From Pseudomonas graminis (lineage in GTDB: Bacteria > Pseudomonadota > Gammaproteobacteria > Pseudomonadales > Pseudomonadaceae): a stretch of DNA of 64,000 nt. Location: contig NZ_SOCR01000008.1 in NCBI RefSeq assembly GCF_004364335.1, positions 124,001 to 188,000 of the forward strand. The letters are read 5' to 3'. The notes under the pieces are model-generated. The model was not told where the DNA came from. It worked only from the letters and a program-made list of their open reading frames with translations, and did no database searches. Position 1 is the first letter of the stretch. Every line of letters begins with the position of its first letter. The translations under genes were made by a program, and so were the position numbers. Of this stretch, positions 58,721-64,000 are shown one piece after another.

Positions 58721-59530
58721 ATGCCGCCCATCCTCTCCATATCCGCTGCTGCCCTTCTCACCTGCCTGAGCTTCAGCGCGCTGGGCGAAAAACTGCGGAT
58801 CGTCACCGAACCCTGGTCCCCCTACGTCATCGTGGACGACAACCACGCCTCAGGGCTGGATTACGACGCCACGGCGATTGTCTTCGAACGCCTGGGCATC
58901 GACGTCGAGTGGCAGTTTCTCCCCTGGAAACGCTGCCTGATGATGCTCAGTGAAGGCGAGGCAGACGGCGTTCTCGATATAAACAAGGACGAGGCGCGCG
59001 CGGAGCTGTTGTATCCGGACGAACCGTTGTCGAGCATCGACTGGGTGCTGTTTCAAGCCAATGCCAGGCCCCATGCTTTTAATGGCATGGAAGATCTACA
59101 CGGGCTGACCGTCGGCGTCTCTCCGGGTTATCGATACAGCCCGGAGTTCGACAGCTCAACGGCGTTCATCCATGAGCCTGCGCCGAGCCATGAAGCGAAC
59201 TTCGGCAAACTGATTCGCGGCCGCATCGATCTGATGATCACCGATCGCCTGCTGGGGCGGCAGATGATCGAGCGGCTCAAGCTGGAAGACCAGGTCAGTC
59301 AGTTGCCAAACGTGCTCAATCATCGGGGGCAGTACCTGGCGCTGCGCCGCAACGCCGGCATGGACCTGCTGGCCCGGCGGTTCAGCGCAGAACTGAAGCG
59401 TTTCAAGCGCGAACCCGCGTACGCGAAACTGGTGGAGCGGTACACCGGGGAAATGCCGACGACACTTCCTGGAGAATCGGCGGAAAGTGTCGATAAAACC
59501 GTTGAGCAGCAGGAAAGCGGCGCGTTGTGA
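58721..59530 (+). CDS. Periplasmic solute-binding-like protein (SBP_bac_3 type)
   Basis: A 269-residue protein with a signal peptide (cleavage near SALG-EKL) and a family 3 extracellular solute-binding fold: LRIVTEPWSPYVIVDDNHAS, then DYDATAIVFERLGIDVEWQF and CLMMLSEGEADGVLDINKDE. The second lobe has DLHGLTVGVSPGYRYS and GRIDLMITDRLLGRQMIE. No transporter genes adjoin, so it is an orphan binding protein whose ligand (amino acid-like) is unknown. It lies between metF and rhlE. Confidence 0.85.
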   Translation: MPPILSISAAALLTCLSFSALGEKLRIVTEPWSPYVIVDDNHASGLDYDATAIVFERLGIDVEWQFLPWKRCLMMLSEGEADGVLDINKDEARAELLYPDEPLSSIDWVLFQANARPHAFNGMEDLHGLTVGVSPGYRYSPEFDSSTAFIHEPAPSHEANFGKLIRGRIDLMITDRLLGRQMIERLKLEDQVSQLPNVLNHRGQYLALRRNAGMDLLARRFSAELKRFKREPAYAKLVERYTGEMPTTLPGESAESVDKTVEQQESGAL

Positions 59531-59808
59531 TTGCTCTGTTATACTCCGGCGTCCCCGCCAGGCTTGCGCCCGGGTGCACGGTCTCACAGAAGACTTCTCG
59601 AACACGTCAGCAGCGCACTTTTTGCGCCCCTGCCCCGAGTTGAACTTACAGACCTCCACAGGACCGGACGCCATTGCACCTTCCAAGGACTGTGCGATGA
59701 CCGCAGCAGGGTCGAGCGCATTCACGTTACGTGCAGAACCTTTAGTCTGCGCCTGGAAGATCATCCCTATTTGGGCCTCTATGGCCCCAACTCAAGACAG
59801 GATTACTC
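59531..59808. promoter_or_regulatory. rhlE leader region
   Basis: 278 bp. GTTATACT near 59538-59545 resembles a -10 element, which would give a 5' leader of over 200 bases for the helicase mRNA. Such long leaders are common for autoregulated RNA helicases, but no structure was established. Confidence 0.35.
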
Positions 59809-61746
59809 ATGTCCTTTGCTTCCCTCGGTCTCTCCGAGGCTTTAGTCAGCGCCATCGAGGCTGCTGGCTACACCCAGCCTACCCCAGTGCAACAGCGGGC
59901 CATTCCCGCCGTGTTGCAAGGCCGCGATCTGATGGTCGCCGCCCAGACAGGTACTGGTAAAACCGGTGGTTTCGCCCTCCCTATTCTGGAGCGGTTGTTT
60001 CCCAACGGTCATCCGGACAAATCCCAGCGTCACGGCCCGCGCCAACCGCGCGTTCTGGTCCTGACTCCGACTCGTGAACTGGCCGCTCAAGTCCACGACA
60101 GCTTCAAGATCTACGCCAAGAACCTCAAGTTCGTCAGTACCTGCATCTTCGGCGGTGTCGGCATGAACCCGCAGGTTCAGGCCATGGCGCGCGGCGTTGA
60201 CGTACTGGTCGCCTGTCCGGGTCGTTTGCTCGATCTGGCCGGTCAGGGCAGCGTCGATCTGTCCCACGTTGAAATCCTCGTGCTGGACGAAGCCGACCGC
60301 ATGCTCGACATGGGCTTTGTTCACGACGTGAAGAAAGTCCTCGCGCGCCTGCCGTCCAAGCGTCAGAACCTGCTGTTCTCGGCAACGTTCTCGCAGGACA
60401 TCACCGCGCTGGCTGGCAAACTGCTGCACAACCCGGAACGCATCGAAGTCACGCCGCCGAACACCACGGTCGAGCGCATCGAACAACGCGTGTTCCGCCT
60501 GCCGGCCAACCATAAACGTTCGCTCCTGGCGCACTTGATCACTCAAGGTGCGTGGGAACAGGTGCTGGTGTTTACCCGCACCAAGCATGGCGCCAACCGC
60601 CTGGCCGAGTATCTGGATAAGCACGGCCTGAGCGCTGTGGCGATCCACGGCAACAAGAGCCAGAACGCGCGCACCAAAGCGCTGGCTGACTTCAAGGCCG
60701 GGACCGTTCGCATCATGGTCGCCACCGACATCGCTGCCCGCGGCCTGGACATCGACCAGTTGCCCCACGTGGTCAACTTCGAGCTGCCTAACGTCGACGA
60801 AGACTACGTGCACCGCATCGGTCGTACCGGTCGCGCTGGCCGTAGCGGCGAGGCGATCTCGCTGGTTGCACCGGACGAAGAGAAGCTGCTGAAAAGCATC
60901 GAGCGCATGACCAAGCAGAAGATTGCCGACGGCGATCTGATGGGCTTTGACATCACGGCCGTTGAAGCCGAGAAGCCGGAAGTCCGCGAGCGTCCGGACG
61001 TGCGTAACCCGCGCAATGCCCGTGGCCCGCGTGGCGACGGTCCGAATGGCGGCGGTGGTGGTGGCGGTCGCAAGGACAAAGGCAAAGACAAGGGCAAGGA
61101 AAAGCCGGCATCGGCAGCGGCCGCACCCTCGGGCGAGCGCCCGGCCCGTCCGGCACGCCCGCAAAAGCCGCGTCAGGGCACCGCGTCGAGCGAGTCACGC
61201 CAGTCGCAGCCAGCGGCCGCGGGCGCGGGCGCGGGCGCGAATCGCGCACCCGACGAGTTCCTGGATGATGAAGTGGACAATTTCGGCAACCGCGCCGACT
61301 ACGTCAGCCCTTATCCGAACAAGACCCAGAGCCGCGGCCGTCGTCCAGGCACTCCTGCCACAGGTGCCGCACCGGCACCGCGTGGTCAGGCGCCAGGCCG
61401 TAGCGGTCCACGCGGTGGTTCAGGCAGCGGCTCGGCCACTGGCGCTCCCGCCAGCACCGACAGCGCCGGTGCCCCGGCCAAACGCAGCGGCCCCCGCAAC
61501 GGTTCCGGCCGTGACGGTCAGGCTCGTCGCGATGACCAGCCTCGTGCTCGTCGTCCGGCACGCGAAGACCAGCCAGCGCGTCAGGAGCCAGCGGTTCGCG
61601 GGCCTCGCGACGGTCAGCCCGCGCCGAAGATCATGCACAAAGAGTCCAAGGGCGATCGTTTTCCTTCGGCTGAACAACTTGATCAACTGCCAAGCCGCCC
61701 ACGCGGTGAAAAACCCGCCCTGCTGACCCGCAACCGCGAAGGTTAA
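59809..61746 (+). CDS. rhlE: DEAD-box RNA helicase RhlE, long-tailed (RhlE2-type)
   Basis: A 645-residue ATP-dependent RNA helicase. Q-motif TPVQQRAIPAVLQGRDLMV; motif I AAQTGTGKTGGFAL; motif Ia PTRELAAQ; motif II VLDEADRMLDMGF; motif III SATF; motif VI HRIGRTGRAGRSG. The core ends near residue 385. The last 250 residues are low-complexity, basic and Gly/Arg/Pro/Ala-rich. That tail and a position near metF-ahcY match P. aeruginosa RhlE2, whose C-terminal extension modulates RNA binding. Confidence 0.95.
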   Translation: MSFASLGLSEALVSAIEAAGYTQPTPVQQRAIPAVLQGRDLMVAAQTGTGKTGGFALPILERLFPNGHPDKSQRHGPRQPRVLVLTPTRELAAQVHDSFKIYAKNLKFVSTCIFGGVGMNPQVQAMARGVDVLVACPGRLLDLAGQGSVDLSHVEILVLDEADRMLDMGFVHDVKKVLARLPSKRQNLLFSATFSQDITALAGKLLHNPERIEVTPPNTTVERIEQRVFRLPANHKRSLLAHLITQGAWEQVLVFTRTKHGANRLAEYLDKHGLSAVAIHGNKSQNARTKALADFKAGTVRIMVATDIAARGLDIDQLPHVVNFELPNVDEDYVHRIGRTGRAGRSGEAISLVAPDEEKLLKSIERMTKQKIADGDLMGFDITAVEAEKPEVRERPDVRNPRNARGPRGDGPNGGGGGGGRKDKGKDKGKEKPASAAAAPSGERPARPARPQKPRQGTASSESRQSQPAAAGAGAGANRAPDEFLDDEVDNFGNRADYVSPYPNKTQSRGRRPGTPATGAAPAPRGQAPGRSGPRGGSGSGSATGAPASTDSAGAPAKRSGPRNGSGRDGQARRDDQPRARRPAREDQPARQEPAVRGPRDGQPAPKIMHKESKGDRFPSAEQLDQLPSRPRGEKPALLTRNREG

Positions 61747-61771
61747 GCAGCGCCGGTTGTTCGCAGCCAAT

Positions 61772-61808
61772 AAAACGCCCCGACTGGTTCGGGGCGTTTT
61801 TTTTTGCC
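61772..61808 (+). terminator. rhlE terminator
   Basis: AAAACGCCCCG-ACTGGTT-CGGGGCGTTTT followed by more T residues. Confidence 0.93.
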
Positions 61809-61823
61809 TGGATCGCCTGCACC

Positions 61824-61919
61824 AGTAGGACTGGCTTTAGCCGGGAAGACGTCAATCGTCTCACTGTAAAAGTCATGCCGGATGCACCGGCCTCTTCCCG
61901 GCTGAAGCCGGTCCCACTG
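61824..61919. repeat. Paired REP-like element (type C)
   Basis: AGTAGGACTGGCTTTAGCCGG and an inverted partner CCGGCTGAAGCCGGTCCCACT about 45 bp apart. A third REP variant, seen once. Confidence 0.82.
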
Positions 61920-61927
61920 ACACAAAA

Positions 61928-61947
61928 ACGCCGACCCAAAGGTCGGC
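61928..61947 (-). terminator. yceI terminator
   Basis: CGCCGACC-CAAA-GGTCGGCG, followed on the minus strand by a T-run; downstream of the yceI stop. Confidence 0.88.
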
Positions 61948-61971
61948 GCTTTATCACCACAACAACTCGTC

Positions 61972-62568
61972 TTACTTGGCTTTGACGCCTTCGAACGAGA
62001 TGATCAGGTCCATGGTGTCGGACTGTGGACCCAGGTCCATCATCTTGCCGAAATCAGAACGCTTGATCGAGGTGGTGCCCTCGAAGCCAGCGCGGTAGCC
62101 GCCCCATGGATCCTTGCCTTCACCCAGGAAGGTGGTCTTGACGGTGACCGGCTTGGTCACGCCGTGCAGGGTCAGGTCGCCGATCACGTCAGCCGTGGTC
62201 TTGCCGTCAGCATTCTTGCCGACGTTAGTGACCTTGGTGGAAACGAACTTGGCGTCAGGATAGGTCGCGACGTCCAGGAAGTCCTTGCTGCTGATGTGCT
62301 TGTCACGTTCAGCGTGGTTGGTGAAGACGCTGGCGGTCTTCAGGTCGATGCTGATCTTGCTGTCTTCAGGCTTGGCGGCGTCGAAGCTGAATGTGCCGGT
62401 CCAGTCCTTGAACGTGCCGTAGATGAAGCTGTAGCCCAGGTGGCTGATCTTGAAGTTGATGAAGGCGTGCTGGCCTTCCTTGTCGATCGTGTAGTCAGCA
62501 GCCATCGCCTGACCGGCAGTCAGCAAAGCGGTACCGAGGGCCAGTGCAGCAAGTGTTTTTTTCAACAT
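61972..62568 (-). CDS. YceI-family periplasmic protein
   Basis: A 198-residue lipocalin-like protein that binds polyisoprenoids in known homologues. The signal peptide ends at QAMAADYTID. The mature part has QHAFINFKISHLGYSFIYG, FTNHAERDKHISSKDFLDV and DPWGGYRAGFEGTTSIKRSD, all YceI signatures. It is the last gene of a cytochrome b561-yceI pair, a common pairing; the P. aeruginosa equivalent is secreted as PasP (PA0423). Confidence 0.94.
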   Translation of the reverse strand: MLKKTLAALALGTALLTAGQAMAADYTIDKEGQHAFINFKISHLGYSFIYGTFKDWTGTFSFDAAKPEDSKISIDLKTASVFTNHAERDKHISSKDFLDVATYPDAKFVSTKVTNVGKNADGKTTADVIGDLTLHGVTKPVTVKTTFLGEGKDPWGGYRAGFEGTTSIKRSDFGKMMDLGPQSDTMDLIISFEGVKAK

Positions 62569-62599
62569 ACGTCATCTTCCTTTCCAGTTGAATTGAGTA

Positions 62600-63151
62600 T
62601 CAGGCCTTGCGGCCAAGCATACGTACAAGCGTGGCATCACGATCAACGAAGTGATGCTTCAAAGCGGCCAGCCCGTGGAGTCCTGCGAATATCACCAGGG
62701 TCCAGGCCAGGTACAAGTGCACGGTGCCCGCCACGTCTGCCTGGTCTGGCAGTCCGCTGATCAGTGCAGGCACTTCGAACAATCCAAACACCGGAATCCC
62801 GACACCGTCTGCGGTGGAAATCAGGTAGCCGGCGAACATCACCAAAAACAGGTCCAGGTACAGAAACGCGTGCCCCAGTTTCGCAGCCGTTTTCACAAAC
62901 CGGCTGTGCGTGGCAGGCGCTGGTGGCGGCGGACTGACGAAGCGCCAGATCACCCGGATCAGCATGAACAGGAACAGCGTGATGCCGATGCTCTTGTGCA
63001 GGTCCGGGCCGGCCTTGCGCCACGTGTCGTAATAGCCCAGGCCTACCATCCACAACCCTAGCGCAAACATGCCAAACACCGTCAGCGCGACACCCCAATG
63101 CAAAACGATGCTGACCCAGCCATAGCGAGAAGAAGAGTTGCGTAGCTGCAT
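62600..63151 (-). CDS. Cytochrome b561-family membrane protein
   Basis: A 183-residue four-helix di-heme b-type cytochrome. Heme-ligand histidines are in VSIVLHWGVALTVFGMFALG (near residue 19), PDLHKSIGITLFLFMLIRVI (near residue 54) and VIFAGLHGLAALKHHFVDRD (near residues 160-166). Expected to move electrons from quinol to a periplasmic acceptor; the adjacent YceI protein may supply a lipid-soluble quinone-like ligand (inference). Confidence 0.92.
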   Translation of the reverse strand: MQLRNSSSRYGWVSIVLHWGVALTVFGMFALGLWMVGLGYYDTWRKAGPDLHKSIGITLFLFMLIRVIWRFVSPPPPAPATHSRFVKTAAKLGHAFLYLDLFLVMFAGYLISTADGVGIPVFGLFEVPALISGLPDQADVAGTVHLYLAWTLVIFAGLHGLAALKHHFVDRDATLVRMLGRKA

Positions 63152-63312
63152 GCTGAATATCCTGTAAGGGCCGAGGGAGAGACTAGCGGTTTATCTATCG
63201 AAAGAAAGCGCAAAATGTTGCTCTGAGGAATCAGGAAATCCGATTGAAATCTCCTGACATATTTTCGTCCGGATGAGATTAAGCCAGCGTTACGGTTCAT
63301 CCAGACGAAAAA

Positions 63313-63337
63313 AAGGCGCGGTATCAAGCCGCGCCTT
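63313..63337 (-). terminator. Terminator of the amine oxidase gene
   Basis: AAGGCGCGG-TATCAAG-CCGCGCCTT, followed on the minus strand by a run of T. Confidence 0.92.
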
Positions 63338-63356
63338 CGTTTTCAGCCGTTACCGA

Positions 63357-64000
63357 TCAGTTTTTACTGTCGGTCGCGGGGGCTGCCGGAGTCGCGGCCG
63401 GAGTAGCCGGTGCCCCCTTGTCATCCTTAGCCTTGGCCGGCGCTTTTTTCGCAGCGTCGGTCTTGGCAGGGGCTTTGTGGGTGGTTGCCGGTTTAACCGG
63501 TGCCTTTTTGACGGGCTCCTTTTTCGCCGGTTCTTTCTTGGCCGGTGCCTTTTTCGCAGGCTCCACGACCGCAGGCTTGGCCGGCTCGACCGCCGGTGCT
63601 GGCGGCGGCGTTACCGGTGCAGGCACTGGAGCCGGGGCCGGAGCTGGAGCTGGCGCTTTCTCGGCCGGTTTCGGTTCAGGCTTGGAACCGCCGAACATGT
63701 TCGAGAAGAAACCGCCAATGCCGCCGCTGCTTTCTTTGGCCGGTTCAGGGGCCTTCGGTGGCGGCGCTTTGACCGGTTCGTACGATTTGCCTTCAGACAG
63801 ACCCTGCACCTGGATCGCCGCGCGCTGGCCGGAACGCAATGCGCCCTCCAGGGTGCCCGGGTACAAGGTGTCGGTGTGTTCGCCGGCAAACGCTACGCGC
63901 TGCAGCGGTCGTTCCCACAAGCGCCAGTATTTGCTGATCTGGCCCGGGCCGAACGCCAGGTAGGCGCCGCCGCTGGACGGGTCGATGCTGGAGCGACGCA
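63357..64000 (-). CDS. Flavin monoamine oxidase-family protein, C-terminal part
   Basis: The gene enters from beyond base 64000. The visible 213 residues begin in a flavin amine oxidase C-terminus: AYLAFGPGQISKYWRLWERP, then RVAFAGEHTDTLYPGTLEGA and LRSGQRAAIQV, the conserved FAD-contact end of the family. After that come about 145 residues of low complexity: a Pro/Lys linker, SSGGIGGFFSNMFGGSK, then Ala/Pro/Lys repeats (KKAPAKKEPAKKEPVKKAP) to the stop. This resembles histone H1/AlgP-like tails and is unusual on an oxidase. By synteny it corresponds to the oxidase next to cytochrome b561-yceI in P. aeruginosa (PA0421). Confidence 0.88.
   Translation of the reverse strand, partial: RRSSIDPSSGGAYLAFGPGQISKYWRLWERPLQRVAFAGEHTDTLYPGTLEGALRSGQRAAIQVQGLSEGKSYEPVKAPPPKAPEPAKESSGGIGGFFSNMFGGSKPEPKPAEKAPAPAPAPAPVPAPVTPPPAPAVEPAKPAVVEPAKKAPAKKEPAKKEPVKKAPVKPATTHKAPAKTDAAKKAPAKAKDDKGAPATPAATPAAPATDSKN

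Noticed and set aside
1..64000. CRISPR arrays, insertion sequences, prophage, tRNA or rRNA genes
   Set aside because: No regularly spaced repeats, transposase or integrase frames, or tRNA/rRNA signatures were found on reading; the periodic elements are REP-like and heptamer repeats.

Overview
The window is a chromosomal segment of a Pseudomonas species. The evidence is high-GC coding, gene families and synteny typical of the genus (glycine betaine and carnitine catabolism, tkt-epd-pgk-fba, metK, ahcY-metF, a RhlE2-type helicase), and many copies of a REP-like palindrome built on TGTAGGAGCGCGCTTGCCCG. The species cannot be fixed from sequence alone. No rRNA, tRNA, insertion sequence, prophage or CRISPR array was seen.

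Layout. (1) 1-23.4 kb holds the glycine betaine route: soxA(partial)-soxD-soxB-glyA, gbcB/gbcA, and a minus-strand operon of dipeptidase, DUF5943 gene, dgcA, dgcB, etfA and etfB. alaC, traX-like, ltaE, a zapA pair and a chemoreceptor lie between them. Betaine is demethylated by GbcAB to dimethylglycine, by DgcAB (electrons probably to the local ETF) to sarcosine, and by SoxBDAG to glycine, which GlyA interconverts with serine. (2) 14.3-17.1 kb carries seven exact DnaA boxes (TTATCCACA): three in an intergenic array with constant internal geometry and four inside etfB/etfA. (3) 23.5-28.4 kb is an accessory stretch with an orphan Hcp, a probable pore-forming type VI effector, two paralogous membrane proteins that look like immunity proteins, small secreted or unknown proteins and a lone P-loop ATPase. 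(4) 28.4-32.3 kb is the carnitine module cdhR/cdhC-cdhA-cdhB, which feeds glycine betaine into block 1; the binding-protein gene caiX, which I recall lying between cdhR and cdhC in P. aeruginosa, is absent there.

(5) 32.4-41.1 kb holds central carbon genes (fba, pgk, epd, tkt) and then a SahR-like ArsR/methyltransferase gene next to metK, with a perfect palindrome between tkt and sahR. (6) 41.1-45.6 kb is a variable stretch: lysE, a decayed second metK 3' end, an EF-hand lipoprotein-sized secreted protein, and a large secreted two-repeat protein resembling halovibrin HvnC. It is bracketed by two near-copies of the metK terminator. (7) 45.9-48.7 kb has ligB, a DUF1090 gene and a MAPEG gene. 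(8) 48.9-55.3 kb is a complete L-threonate-type catabolic locus (DeoR regulator, ltnD, otnK, otnC, GntP permease, otnI). (9) 55.4-58.6 kb has a thioesterase, then an SAH riboswitch ahead of ahcY and metF. (10) 58.7-64 kb has a solute-binding-like protein, rhlE2, yceI, a cytochrome b561 and the 3' end of a flavin amine oxidase with a long Lys/Ala/Pro tail.

Most notable for follow-up are the DnaA-box cluster (a possible DnaA-titration, datA-like locus), the Hcp-effector-double immunity cassette, and the metK remnant/terminator bracket around the secreted-protein island.
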